Of a stretch of 64,000 nt of DNA, positions 26,324 to 35,066 are shown one piece after another. Source of the DNA: CAIUGU01 sp965279735 (GTDB lineage Bacteria > Pseudomonadota > Gammaproteobacteria > Steroidobacterales > Steroidobacteraceae); NCBI GenBank assembly GCA_965279735.1, contig OZ257260.1, forward strand, positions 3,286,001-3,350,000, written 5' to 3'. The position numbers were made by a program, and so were the translations under genes. The notes beneath the pieces are model-generated. The model had not been told where the DNA came from and made no database searches. It was given only the letters and a program-made list of their open reading frames with translations. The stretch's first letter is position 1; the number at the start of each line of letters is the position of its first letter.

Positions 26324-26340
26324 TGCCGCATACAGGTGCG
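26324..26340. promoter_or_regulatory. NtrC-like site, distal
   Basis: TGCCGC-N5-GGTGCG against the NtrC consensus TGCACC-N5-GGTGCA, 9 of 12 positions. It stands about 210 bp before the sigma-54-like -12 element, a normal enhancer distance. The match is imperfect. Confidence 0.4.
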
Positions 26341-26532
26341 AGCCGTGAAAAGCGCGCGAGTATAACGCGGCCGCTTTCAACCTCGGCCACCGGCCTCGGG
26401 GGAGTCAACGGGAAGTTTTCGTCACGCAGGTCTCCTTTCCGCTCGAATCTGGGGCAAACCCCATTTTTTTCTGCACTGAAATAAGGCAGTCTGGCGTCGG
26501 CCCCGTCCGTCAACTGACCAGAACCAATGACT

Positions 26533-26549
26533 TGCGCCATCTCGGTGCG
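26533..26549. promoter_or_regulatory. NtrC-like site, proximal
   Basis: TGCGCC-N5-GGTGCG, 10 of 12 positions of the NtrC consensus. It directly abuts the -24 element of the sigma-54-like promoter, which is unusually close for an activating enhancer site. Confidence 0.45.
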
Positions 26550-26550
26550 C

Positions 26551-26566
26551 TGGCATGCTTCCTGCA
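26551..26566 (+). promoter_or_regulatory. Sigma-54-type promoter of glnA
   Basis: TGGCAT-N5-CTGCA, with GG and GC in exactly the -24/-12 spacing of the consensus TGGCAC-N5-TTGCA. It lies about 95 bp before the glnA ATG. ntrB/ntrC downstream of glnA support nitrogen control. Confidence 0.6.
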
Positions 26567-26659
26567 CTTTCGTCGGTCCGGACTTATGGCCCAGGACGTC
26601 GATACGGCGGGCGACCCTGGGCGGCTCAATCTCGCTGTCTACCGGAGGAGAATTCATTC

Positions 26660-28072
26660 ATGACGACGCCCGCTGATGTGCTCAGCCTGATAAAGGAAAA
26701 AGAGGTCAAGTTCGTGGACCTGAGGTTCACCGACACGCGTGGCAAGGAACACCATGTGACGGTGCCGCACCACCAGATCAGCACCGGCTTCTTCGAAGAC
26801 GGCAAGATGTTCGACGGTTCGTCGATCGCTGGCTGGAAAGGCATCAACGAATCGGACATGGTGCTCATGCCCGATGCAGACACTGCGGTTCTGGACCCGT
26901 TCTTCGAAGAGACCACGCTGATCATCCGTTGCGATGTGCTCGAGCCGGCGACCATGCAGGGCTATGAGCGCGATCCACGTTCGATCGCCAAGCGGGCAGA
27001 GGCGTATCTCAAGTCCTCGGGTATCGGCGACAGCGCGCTGTTCGGACCGGAAAACGAATTCTTCATTTTCGACAGCATTCGTTTCGACACGAACATGTCC
27101 GGTACCTTCGTCGAGATTGAATCGACCGAAGCTGCCTGGAGTTCGAGCAAGAGCTACGAGGGCGGCAACTCGGGCCATCGTCCGTTCGTGAAGGGCGGCT
27201 ATTTTCCCGTGCCACCGGTTGATTCGCAGCAGGACATCCGCTCCGCCATGTGCATGGCGCTTGAGGAAATGGGCCTGATCGTCGAAGTGCATCACCACGA
27301 AGTAGCCACTGCGGGCCAGGGCGAAATCGGCGTGGGCGCCAACACTCTCGTCAAGAAAGCGGACGAAGTGCAGATCCTGAAATACGCGATCATGAATGTC
27401 GCTGCTGCCTACGGCAAGACGGTCACTTTCATGCCGAAGCCGATGGCCGGCGACAACGGCAACGGCATGCATGTCCACCAGTCCATCCAGAAAGGCGGCA
27501 AGCCCCTGTTCGCGGGTGATGGATATGCAGGCCTGTCGGAGTCGTGCCTGTTCTACATCGGCGGCATCATCAAGCACGCGAAGGCAATCAATGCGTTCAC
27601 GAACGCCAGCACCAACAGCTACAAGCGCCTGGTGCCCGGCTTCGAAGCGCCCGTGATGCTGGCGTATTCCGCTCGCAACCGTTCGGCTTCCATCCGCATT
27701 CCGTGGGTATCGAGCCCGAAGGCGCGCCGGATCGAAGTGCGTTTCCCGGACTCGACAGCGAATCCGTATCTCGGTTTTGCGGCCATGCTGATGGCAGGAC
27801 TCGACGGCATCCAGAACAAGATTCACCCGGGCGAACCCGCGGACAAGGATCTCTACGATCTGGAGCCTGAAGAAGCCAAGCACATTCCCGAGGTCTGCTA
27901 CTCGCTGGATGAGGCACTCAAGGCGCTCGACAAGGATCGGGACTTCCTCAAGGCCGGTGGTGTGTTTACCGACGACGTGATCGACGCCTACATCGCGCTG
28001 AAGGCGCAGGAAGTCACGAAGATCCGGATGGCACCGCATCCCCTCGAGTTCGAGTTGTACTACAGCTGCTGA
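26660..28072 (+). CDS. glnA: Glutamine synthetase type I
   Basis: A 470-residue GSI-beta enzyme that makes glutamine from glutamate, ammonia and ATP as a dodecamer. The N-terminal VKFVDLRFTDTRGKEHH, the metal-site FGPENEFF, the MPKPMAGDNGNGMHVHQS segment and VPGFEAPVMLAYSARNRSA are all conserved. Tyr399 in KDLYDLEPEE corresponds to the adenylylation site, so GlnE-type control is likely. The ATG at 26660 has GGAGGAG nine bases before it; the upstream extension overlaps the promoter and is not used. Confidence 0.97.
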   Translation: MTTPADVLSLIKEKEVKFVDLRFTDTRGKEHHVTVPHHQISTGFFEDGKMFDGSSIAGWKGINESDMVLMPDADTAVLDPFFEETTLIIRCDVLEPATMQGYERDPRSIAKRAEAYLKSSGIGDSALFGPENEFFIFDSIRFDTNMSGTFVEIESTEAAWSSSKSYEGGNSGHRPFVKGGYFPVPPVDSQQDIRSAMCMALEEMGLIVEVHHHEVATAGQGEIGVGANTLVKKADEVQILKYAIMNVAAAYGKTVTFMPKPMAGDNGNGMHVHQSIQKGGKPLFAGDGYAGLSESCLFYIGGIIKHAKAINAFTNASTNSYKRLVPGFEAPVMLAYSARNRSASIRIPWVSSPKARRIEVRFPDSTANPYLGFAAMLMAGLDGIQNKIHPGEPADKDLYDLEPEEAKHIPEVCYSLDEALKALDKDRDFLKAGGVFTDDVIDAYIALKAQEVTKIRMAPHPLEFELYYSC

Positions 28073-28079
28073 GCCTGCG

Positions 28080-28109
28080 GTGCCGGGTCCTCCGGCCCGG
28101 CACCCTTTT
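28080..28109 (+). terminator. Rho-independent terminator 1 after glnA
   Basis: GTGCCGGG (28080-28087) pairs exactly with CCCGGCAC (28096-28103) around an 8-base loop, followed by CCTTTT. It begins 8 bp after the glnA stop. Confidence 0.8.
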
Positions 28110-28121
28110 CAGCTCAAGTCC

Positions 28122-28157
28122 GGTGACGGCGGTCGCAAATCGCCGTCACCGCTTTTG
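28122..28157 (+). terminator. Rho-independent terminator 2 after glnA
   Basis: GGTGACGGCG (28122-28131) pairs exactly with CGCCGTCACC (28141-28150) around a 9-base loop, followed by GCTTTT. It forms a tandem pair with the first terminator. Confidence 0.8.
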
Positions 28158-28191
28158 TAACGCGGAGGCGAAGCGGATATGCTCTGGCACT

Positions 28192-28758
28192 ATGCTGTTG
28201 CGCATTGCACTGCTGTCCGCCGCGCTAGTGACTTCGGTCCATGCGGCGGAAGGCGTCTGGAAATGGGTCGACGCCCAGGGCGTCACTCACTATGCCGATC
28301 GGCCTGTTCCCGGGGCCGTGCAAGTCGACATCAAGCTTCATTCAGCGGTGTCCGAGCCTGCTGCCGCTGGGACGAGCCCGGCTACGACAACGGCTGCTCC
28401 CGCTACGGCCGCCGCACCTCCTTATCGACTGATCGAGATCTGGAAGCCGGCACCCGAAGAAACGATAGCGAACACCGGGGGCAAGGTGCCCGTGCGTGTT
28501 CGCCTCGATCCGGTGCTCCGACCCAGACACACTCTGGGGATCTACCTGGACGGCAAGAAGGCGGACGGACTGTTACCCGGTGCGGTGGAAATCGAACTCC
28601 AGGATGTTCCCCGCGGCACTCATGGCGTAGTCGCAGTGGTGTTCGACGACACGGGCAAAGTGGTCCAGCAAGGTCAGCAGGTTGTTTTCTACGTCCGCCA
28701 GGAATCGACCGCGCAGCCGCCCGTAGGCCCGACGCTGCGACCAAGGCCAAAGCCTTAA
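28192..28758 (+). CDS. DUF4124 domain protein, exported
   Basis: A 188-residue protein with a signal peptide (MLLRIALLSAALVTSVHAAE). A DUF4124 motif follows: GVWKWVDAQGVTHYADRPVPGA. An Ala/Thr/Pro-rich linker (about residues 55-75) leads to a beta-rich C-terminal half. Function is unknown; DUF4124 genes often sit near ntrB/ntrC or peptidoglycan genes. The upstream in-frame extension runs into the terminator, so the ATG at 28192 is preferred. It may be cotranscribed with ntrB 88 bp downstream. Confidence 0.75.
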   Translation: MLLRIALLSAALVTSVHAAEGVWKWVDAQGVTHYADRPVPGAVQVDIKLHSAVSEPAAAGTSPATTTAAPATAAAPPYRLIEIWKPAPEETIANTGGKVPVRVRLDPVLRPRHTLGIYLDGKKADGLLPGAVEIELQDVPRGTHGVVAVVFDDTGKVVQQGQQVVFYVRQESTAQPPVGPTLRPRPKP

Positions 28759-28846
28759 ACATTTCCTCGTCTCATCGCCTCCGCGCGGTGAACTCGTTGC
28801 ACCTGCTGCGCAACCCTGCAGCAGTCACGTGGCTCTGACATTATCG

Positions 28847-29950
28847 ATGTCAGCCGAACCCCGATCATTTGCGGTGCCCGTGACAGATCTCGGCCGCATT
28901 CTCGATGGACTCACTACCAGCGTACTGCTGGTCGATCGGGCGCAGACTTTGCTGTATCTGAATGTTGCGGCCGAGACGCTTCTCGGCGTGAGCCGCAACC
29001 AGGTTCGTGGCAGGCCGTTGTCAGACCTGTTCCGCGATACGGCGGGCTTGAGTGCAGTGATCGAACGAGCTGCCCAGACATCGCAGCAGTATTCCCGGCG
29101 CGAGCTGACCATTCGACCCGTCACCAGCGAAGAAGAACTGGTGATCGACTGTTCGGTTGCACCTTTCGAGGAACCGGGCTCACCGCCCGGAATGCTCGTC
29201 GAGATCAGCGATGCAACCCAGCACAAGCGGGTGACACGCGATACGGCATTGCTCACGCAGATCGGCGGCAGTCGCGCGATGATCCGGCAGCTCGCTCACG
29301 AAATCAAAAACCCGCTCGGTGGACTGCGAGGGGCAGCCCAGTTGCTGGACCGTCAGCTTGGCGATCCGTCGATGCGTGAATACACGACGGTCATCATCAG
29401 TGAAGCGGATCGTCTCGTCAGTCTGGTCGATGCGCTGCTGGGTCCCGGACATGCTCCGCGAAAGGAACCCATCAATGTCCACGAACTTCTGCAGCACGTA
29501 GGGCATCTCATGGCGGGTGAAGCGCCTGCCGGTGTCAGCATCGAGCGCGACTACGACCCGAGCCTGCCGCCCATCAAGCTCGACCGCAACCAGATCATCC
29601 AGGCAATGCTGAACCTAGGTCGCAACGCGATTCAGGCGATTGGCCAGTCAGGGCGCATCACGCTCCGGACACGTGCGCTCACGAGCGTAAGTATTGGTAC
29701 GCGTCGCTATCGCCTCGTCGCGAGCGTGCAGTTTGAAGACGATGGTCCAGGCGTTCCTGACCATCTACGCGACACCCTTTTCTATCCACTGGTCACCGGC
29801 CGTGCCGAAGGCACAGGACTTGGACTTGCGGTTGCGCAGGACCTTGTCAGCCGTCATGACGGACTCATCGAATTCATGAGTCGTCCGGGCCAGACCATTT
29901 TCACCATCCTGTTGCCTTTCAGTACCTCTGATGCAGACGAAATCACTTAA
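28847..29950 (+). CDS. glnL: Nitrogen regulation sensor kinase NtrB (GlnL)
   Basis: A 367-residue cytosolic sensor kinase with no membrane helices. The PAS-like N-terminal part (LDGLTTSVLLVDRAQTLLYLNVAAETLL) matches NtrB. The phospho-acceptor is His151 in LAHEIKNPLGGLRGAAQ. N-box and G-box residues (NLGRNAIQAI, DDGPGVP, GTGLGLA) follow. It should phosphorylate NtrC under nitrogen limitation and respond to PII. An in-frame GTG at 28829 is an alternative start; neither has a good ribosome binding site. The last 20 bp overlap ntrC. Confidence 0.92.
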   Translation: MSAEPRSFAVPVTDLGRILDGLTTSVLLVDRAQTLLYLNVAAETLLGVSRNQVRGRPLSDLFRDTAGLSAVIERAAQTSQQYSRRELTIRPVTSEEELVIDCSVAPFEEPGSPPGMLVEISDATQHKRVTRDTALLTQIGGSRAMIRQLAHEIKNPLGGLRGAAQLLDRQLGDPSMREYTTVIISEADRLVSLVDALLGPGHAPRKEPINVHELLQHVGHLMAGEAPAGVSIERDYDPSLPPIKLDRNQIIQAMLNLGRNAIQAIGQSGRITLRTRALTSVSIGTRRYRLVASVQFEDDGPGVPDHLRDTLFYPLVTGRAEGTGLGLAVAQDLVSRHDGLIEFMSRPGQTIFTILLPFSTSDADEIT

Positions 29951-31334
29951 TGTTTGGCTGGTCGATGACGATGCCTCCATCCGCTGGGTGCTGGAGCGGG
30001 CATTGCGCCAGGGGGGCATGTCGCCCACTGCCTTCGAGCACGCCGATAGCGTCCTGGCTGCACTTCGCCGCAACCGGCCCGACGTGCTCATCACCGACAT
30101 CCGCATGCCAGGCCGCAGCGGTCTCGAGCTGCTGACCGAGATTCGCGAAAGCCAGCCCGACCTGCCCGTGATCGTGATGACTGCGCATTCCGACCTCGAT
30201 AGCGCCGTCGCGGCCTACCAGGGAGGTGCGTTCGAGTATCTGCCCAAGCCTTTCGACATCGACCAGGCCGTCGATCTCGTTCGGCGTGCCGCGCATCAGA
30301 AAGGCAAGATCGAAGAAGTCGTCGTTGATTCACGGCGCATTCCTGAAATGCTGGGTCAGGCACCGGCCATGCAGGAAGTCTTTCGTGCGATCGGCAGGCT
30401 ATCCCGTTCCAGCATGACCGTGCTGATCACCGGGGAATCCGGCACGGGCAAGGAGCTGGTCGCCCGCGCCCTGCATCGTCATAGTCCGCGCGCGACCAAG
30501 GCGTTCATTGCACTCAACACGTCGGCTTTCACCGCCGATCTGCTCGAGTCCGAACTGTTTGGCCATGAGAAGGGTTCGTTCACCGGTGCCGATGCATTGC
30601 GGCGCGGCCGCTTCGAACAGGCCGACGGCGGAACCTTGTTCCTGGATGAAATCGGTGACATGTCGCCCCAATTGCAGACGCGGCTGTTGCGTGTGCTGGC
30701 GGAAGGCGAGTTCTATCGTGTCGGCGGCCAGGTGCCCGTGCGGACCGACGTACGCGTGATTGCAGCGACCCACCAGGTTCTCGAAGACCGGGTCACCCAG
30801 GGCATGTTCCGTGAAGACCTGCTTCACCGCCTCAATGTGATCCGGATTGAAGTGCCGCCGCTGCGTTCGCGCCGTGAAGATATTCCTGAACTGCTCCTGC
30901 ATTACCTCGATGCGGCTGCGATTGAGCTGGGGGTCGAGCCGAAGCTGCTGACTCCTGAAGCCGCCGCCGCCCTCGCGAATTTCGATTGGCCCGGCAACGT
31001 GCGGCAACTGGTGAATGCGTGTCGCCGGCTGACCGTCACCGCGCCTGGTCGCGAGATAAAGGCGGAGGATATTCCCGCCGATCTCGGTGGCGTGCCGGGT
31101 CCTGCCAAATTGCAGGATGAGTGGACGCGACAATTGACGAGCTGGGCTGACAAGCGCCTGATCGCTGGCGGCAACCCTCTGCTCGACGATGCGTTGCCTG
31201 AATTCGAACGGACGCTGATCCGGGCAGCATTACGGAAGGCGGGCGGTGGCAGACAGGAAGCTGCAAAGCTGCTGGGCTGGGGCCGCAATACGCTGACCCG
31301 CAAGCTGCGCGATCTCGGCATGGACGACGCCTGA
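29931..31334 (+). CDS. glnG: Nitrogen regulation response regulator NtrC (GlnG)
   Basis: A 467-residue enhancer-binding protein. The receiver domain has Asp56 in LITDIRMPG. The AAA+ domain has GESGTGKELVARALH, the sigma-54 contact loop GSFTGA and a Walker B GGTLFLDEIGD. The C-terminal Fis-type helix-turn-helix is GRQEAAKLLGWGRNTLTRKL. It activates sigma-54 promoters such as the candidate one upstream of glnA. The overlap with ntrB suggests coupled translation. Confidence 0.95.
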   Translation: MQTKSLNVWLVDDDASIRWVLERALRQGGMSPTAFEHADSVLAALRRNRPDVLITDIRMPGRSGLELLTEIRESQPDLPVIVMTAHSDLDSAVAAYQGGAFEYLPKPFDIDQAVDLVRRAAHQKGKIEEVVVDSRRIPEMLGQAPAMQEVFRAIGRLSRSSMTVLITGESGTGKELVARALHRHSPRATKAFIALNTSAFTADLLESELFGHEKGSFTGADALRRGRFEQADGGTLFLDEIGDMSPQLQTRLLRVLAEGEFYRVGGQVPVRTDVRVIAATHQVLEDRVTQGMFREDLLHRLNVIRIEVPPLRSRREDIPELLLHYLDAAAIELGVEPKLLTPEAAAALANFDWPGNVRQLVNACRRLTVTAPGREIKAEDIPADLGGVPGPAKLQDEWTRQLTSWADKRLIAGGNPLLDDALPEFERTLIRAALRKAGGGRQEAAKLLGWGRNTLTRKLRDLGMDDA

Positions 31335-31433
31335 GAGACTTCCGGATCCGGGGCGGGTACTCGCGAAGAACGGGTGCCTGCCCTTGCCGCCGCTATAATC
31401 CTGTCCGGGATCTTCCAACCCGTACGGACCGCG

Positions 31434-32531
31434 ATGCCTGAACTGACCGAATTCCTGCAGTACCGCTTGCTCGGCAATCCGGTCAGCGCGTGGGCGCTTG
31501 CTCTCCTCGCCTTTCTGGTGACCTTTACGGTATTGCCGCTTGTTCGCGGCTATGTCGCGCGGCGTGCCCACGGCACGGAGGGAACGCCACACTCAGTGGT
31601 CGTCGAGTTGATCCTGCGCCTGATACCGCGAACCAGCCGCCTGTTTCTGTGGGTCATTGCCGTCAAGGCTGCCGAGACGTTCCTGCAACTTCCGCCGGGC
31701 GCACACCGGTTTCTGTCTGTTCTGGTGCTGGTGGTGGCTTGGTTCCAGATCGGCCTGTGGGCCATGGCGACAGTCAGTTATCTGATCGATCGCCAGCGGC
31801 GGCGGCGCGGAGAACAGGACACGAGCTTTGTCAGCTCGCTGGCCGTCATCAATTTCATCGCGGGCCTCGGTATCTGGGCACTCGTCGCACTGCTGGCGCT
31901 CGACAACCTCGGCGTCAACATCACGGCCCTCGTCGCCGGCCTTGGCATCGGCGGCATCGCCATTGCGCTGGCAGTCCAGACGATCCTGAGTGACCTGCTT
32001 GCGTCCCTTTCCATTACGCTCGACAAGCCGTTTACGGTCGGCGACAACCTTGTGGTGGGCGATTGCTCAGGTAAAGTCGAGCACATCGGCATCAAAAGCA
32101 CGCGTCTGCGCAGCGTCAACGGCGAGCAGATCATCCTGTCGAATGCGGATCTGCTGAAAAGCCGGCTGCGCAACTTCGGCCGCATGGACGAGCGTCGCGG
32201 CATCATGAGCATCGGCATTGCCTGCGAAACCCCGCGCGCCAAGGTCGAACAGGTTGCGGGCATCATGGAGGCTGCGATTCGGGCGCAGCCCGGCGTACGC
32301 TTCGAGCGCTGTCACTTCAAGGAATTCGGTGCGTATGCCTTGAACTTCGAGGCCGTCTTCTTTGCGCTCAAGCCGAAGCTCGACGCGTTGATGGACGCAC
32401 AGCACGGGATCAATCTGCGCTTGCTGGAAGCCTTCGCCACGCAGGGGATCGAGCTGGCGTATCCGACGCAGAAGCTTTTGCTGTCACCGCTCGGTGATAG
32501 CGGAAAATCCGCTCAGGAGGCTACGGCCTGA
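31434..32531 (+). CDS. MscS-family mechanosensitive ion channel
   Basis: A 365-residue membrane protein. Several N-terminal helices precede the pore helix LGVNITALVAGLGIGGIAIALAVQ. The beta domain that follows (DLLASLSITLDKPFTVGDNLVVGD) is characteristic of MscS. Such channels release solutes on osmotic downshock. The ATG at 31434 is used because it gives a normal N-terminal segment. The gene ends tail-to-tail with the dihydroorotate dehydrogenase gene, overlapping by 19 bp. Confidence 0.88.
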   Translation: MPELTEFLQYRLLGNPVSAWALALLAFLVTFTVLPLVRGYVARRAHGTEGTPHSVVVELILRLIPRTSRLFLWVIAVKAAETFLQLPPGAHRFLSVLVLVVAWFQIGLWAMATVSYLIDRQRRRRGEQDTSFVSSLAVINFIAGLGIWALVALLALDNLGVNITALVAGLGIGGIAIALAVQTILSDLLASLSITLDKPFTVGDNLVVGDCSGKVEHIGIKSTRLRSVNGEQIILSNADLLKSRLRNFGRMDERRGIMSIGIACETPRAKVEQVAGIMEAAIRAQPGVRFERCHFKEFGAYALNFEAVFFALKPKLDALMDAQHGINLRLLEAFATQGIELAYPTQKLLLSPLGDSGKSAQEATA

Positions 32532-33505
32532 CGCGGCACCGCGGCGACTTGCTTGCCCGTGACCAGGCTTCCGACCAGCTCGCTGACGGACGACATTTTG
32601 GCATCAGCCAGATACTGGGCAATGCCCGCATTGATCTTCCTGCAGACATGCGGGTCGTAGAACAACGCAGTGCCCACGCCGACCGCGCTGGCTCCAGCGA
32701 TGATGAATTCCAGCGCATCCTGCGCCGAGCAGATGCCGCCCTGGCCGATGATCGGTACGTTGTGCTTGCGGGCGACTTCGTAAACCTGGTGCACCTTGAG
32801 CAGTGCGATCGGCTTGATGGCCGGTCCCGACAAACCGCCCTGAATGTTGCCCATGACAGGGCGCCGGGTTTTCACGTCGATCGCCATGCCCATCACCGTA
32901 TTGATGACGGCAAGTGCATCGCTGCCAGCTTCGATGCAGCGGCGGGCATTCTCGCGAATGTCCGTCTGGTTGGGCGACAGTTTGGTGATGAGCGGTTTGC
33001 GCGTCACGGCGCGACAGGCCGCAACGACGCGCGCTGACATCTCGGGATAGTTGCCGAACTGCACCCCGCCTTCCTTGATGTTGGGGCAGGAGATGTTGAT
33101 CTCGATCGCGTCTATCGGTGAATCATCGAAGCGACGGGTCACTTCGACGTAGTCCTCTATCGTCGAACCGCAGACATTGGCAATGAACCGCGTCTCGGCA
33201 AAATCGAGCGTCGGCAGAATCTGCCGGATGACGGTATCAACGCCCGGGTTCTGCAGGCCTATCGCATTCAGCATGCCCATTGGCGTTTCATAAACGCGAT
33301 GGGCGGGATTGCCGAGGCGCGGTTCGCGGGTTGTCCCCTTGAGGACGATGCCTCCGACGTCACGATTCGAGAATCCCTGGACCCGCGTGTATTCCTCGCC
33401 GAAGCCGACGCACCCCGACAGCAACACGATCGGGGAATCGAAACGCAGGCCGCAGAAACTGCTTTTCAGCGAGGGCGGCAGCAACGGGGCGGGAGTGCTG
33501 TGCAT
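32513..33505 (-). CDS. Dihydroorotate dehydrogenase, type 1B-like catalytic subunit
   Basis: A 330-residue flavoprotein of the class 1 dihydroorotate dehydrogenase family. PMGMLNAIGLQNPGVD, NISCPNIKEGG with the class 1 catalytic Cys, NTVMGMAIDVKTRRP and IIGQGGI are typical of the 1B form. Type 1B enzymes normally pair with the iron-sulphur subunit PyrK, and no pyrK is seen in this window. A related dihydropyrimidine dehydrogenase (PreA) role is a weaker alternative. It is divergent from trmL with a 41-bp gap. Confidence 0.85.
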   Translation of the reverse strand: MHSTPAPLLPPSLKSSFCGLRFDSPIVLLSGCVGFGEEYTRVQGFSNRDVGGIVLKGTTREPRLGNPAHRVYETPMGMLNAIGLQNPGVDTVIRQILPTLDFAETRFIANVCGSTIEDYVEVTRRFDDSPIDAIEINISCPNIKEGGVQFGNYPEMSARVVAACRAVTRKPLITKLSPNQTDIRENARRCIEAGSDALAVINTVMGMAIDVKTRRPVMGNIQGGLSGPAIKPIALLKVHQVYEVARKHNVPIIGQGGICSAQDALEFIIAGASAVGVGTALFYDPHVCRKINAGIAQYLADAKMSSVSELVGSLVTGKQVAAVPRQAVAS

Positions 33506-33546
33506 GAAGGTATCCTTGAAGCCCTAGTCTAGCGGAAGCCCCGTCC

Positions 33547-34020
33547 GTGTTTCACATCATCCTGTACCAGCCGGAGATTCCCCCCAACACGGGCAACGTC
33601 ATCCGTCTCTGCGCCAACGTCGGCGCCCTGCTCCACCTGATCAGGCCGCTCGGGTTCGAACTCGATGAAAAGCGGGTGCGCCGCGCCGGGCTCGACTATC
33701 ACGAGATGACCCGGGTACAGATCTGGGATTCGCTGGAAGAATGCCTGCTGCAACTCGGTTTGCCGCGCTGGTTTGCCGTTTCAACCCGGGGCCAGAAGCG
33801 CCACGACACCGTTGAGTTCAAGCCCGGCGATGCTTTCGTCTTCGGGCCGGAAACCCGCGGGTTGCCGCAGGAGATTCTCGAACGATGCGCTCCCGGGCAG
33901 CGATTGTTTTTGCCGATGCAGCCCGGCAATCGCAGCCTGAACCTGTCGAACGCGGTGGCAGTGCTGACGTTTGAAGCCTGGCGGCAGCAGGGTTTTGGAG
34001 GTGCAGCCCGCCAGGAATAA
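33547..34020 (+). CDS. trmL: tRNA (cytidine/uridine-34-2'-O)-methyltransferase TrmL
   Basis: A 157-residue SPOUT methyltransferase that methylates the wobble base of leucine tRNAs. Motifs are HIILYQPEIPPNTGNVIRLCAN, VFGPETRGLP and NRSLNLSNAVAVLTFEAWRQ, which forms the trefoil-knot SAM site. The GTG at 33547 matches the family N-terminus. Confidence 0.94.
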   Translation: MFHIILYQPEIPPNTGNVIRLCANVGALLHLIRPLGFELDEKRVRRAGLDYHEMTRVQIWDSLEECLLQLGLPRWFAVSTRGQKRHDTVEFKPGDAFVFGPETRGLPQEILERCAPGQRLFLPMQPGNRSLNLSNAVAVLTFEAWRQQGFGGAARQE

Positions 34021-34026
34021 GCGCGG

Positions 34027-35046
34027 CTACTCCGCCTTGATATCCCGGCTCATCAGTTCACGAACTGCATCACGAGGCGAAAGGCCTTCGTGGATCACTC
34101 CATAGACCTGTTCCGAAATGGGCATTTCCACGGCCAGTCTGGCTGCGACCTGGCGGACTGCCCGGGCAGCGGGGACACCTTCCACCACCTGGCCAATCGA
34201 CCGTTGTGCCGCGTCAACGCCTTCTCCGGCAGCGAGCGCCAGCCCGAAGCGCCGGTTGCGGGAAGCATTGTCCGTGCACGTCAGCACTAGATCCCCGAGT
34301 CCCGCCAGGCCCATGAAAGTTTCCTGACGTGCCCCGAGTGCCACTCCCAGTCGCGTCATCTCGACGAGCCCACGCGTGATCAGTGCGACACGGGTATTGG
34401 CGCCGAATCCGAGGCCGTCCGAAATCCCGGCGCCGATTGCGAGTACGTTCTTGACCGCACCTCCTACTTCTACGCCCACGATATCGGCAGAGGTGTAGGC
34501 GCGAAAATATTGCCCGGACAGGCTGTGGGCGAGATCCAGTGCGAATCCGGCATCGGTGGACGCAACCGTCATGGCCGTTGGCAATCCGGCACCGACTTCC
34601 TTCGCGAACGTAGGGCCGGAAAGTACCGCTACGGGTAGTTGCTGGCCAAGCACTTCGGCAGCGACCTGATGCGGCAGCTTGCCGGTATCGAGTTCGAATC
34701 CCTTTGTCGCCCATGCGACCCGTACCTCGGGTGGCAGCAGTCCTTTTATGCTGGTCAGCGTGCCACGAAAGGCATGACTCGGAACCGCGAGCAGCAGGTC
34801 CCGGCTGCCTGCAATAGCACGCGCGAGATCGGGTTCAACCTGCAGTGAGTCGGGAAAGGGCGCATCCGGCAAATAGCGCAGATTGCGACGCTCGCGGGCC
34901 AAGGCCTGGAGGTGCTCAGGGTCCCGACCCCAGAGCACTGTCCTGCAGCCCGTCCGCGCCAGCTGGATCGCCAGCGCCGTTCCCCAGGATCCAGCCCCGA
35001 GGACGGCTATGGCGCTACCGGTTTTCGAAGGGGCGACTGACGCCAC
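34027..35046 (-). CDS. gpsA: Glycerol-3-phosphate dehydrogenase [NAD(P)+]
   Basis: A 339-residue enzyme that makes sn-glycerol 3-phosphate for phospholipids. The nucleotide-binding motif is VLGAGSWGTALAIQLARTG. Further signatures are LSGPTFAKEVGAGLPTA, GGAVKNVLAIGAGISDGLGFG and LAGLGDLVLTCT. It lies 20 bp downstream of secB, a common gammaproteobacterial pairing. Confidence 0.96.
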   Translation of the reverse strand: MASVAPSKTGSAIAVLGAGSWGTALAIQLARTGCRTVLWGRDPEHLQALARERRNLRYLPDAPFPDSLQVEPDLARAIAGSRDLLLAVPSHAFRGTLTSIKGLLPPEVRVAWATKGFELDTGKLPHQVAAEVLGQQLPVAVLSGPTFAKEVGAGLPTAMTVASTDAGFALDLAHSLSGQYFRAYTSADIVGVEVGGAVKNVLAIGAGISDGLGFGANTRVALITRGLVEMTRLGVALGARQETFMGLAGLGDLVLTCTDNASRNRRFGLALAAGEGVDAAQRSIGQVVEGVPAARAVRQVAARLAVEMPISEQVYGVIHEGLSPRDAVRELMSRDIKAE

Positions 35047-35066
35047 TGCGATTCCCGCGACGGATA

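Larger units (their letters stand above)
26292..26659. promoter_or_regulatory. glyQ-glnA divergent intergenic region
   Basis: A 368-bp control region between divergent glyQ and glnA. It contains a sigma-54-like promoter and two NtrC-like palindromes, listed separately. GGAGGAG at 26644-26650 is a strong glnA ribosome binding site. No glyQ promoter was identified by eye, and no small gene is evident. Confidence 0.6.

Noticed and set aside
26654..28039. 461-codon minus-strand open frame inside glnA
   Set aside because: A GC-rich antisense frame. The plus strand matches glutamine synthetase along its full length.
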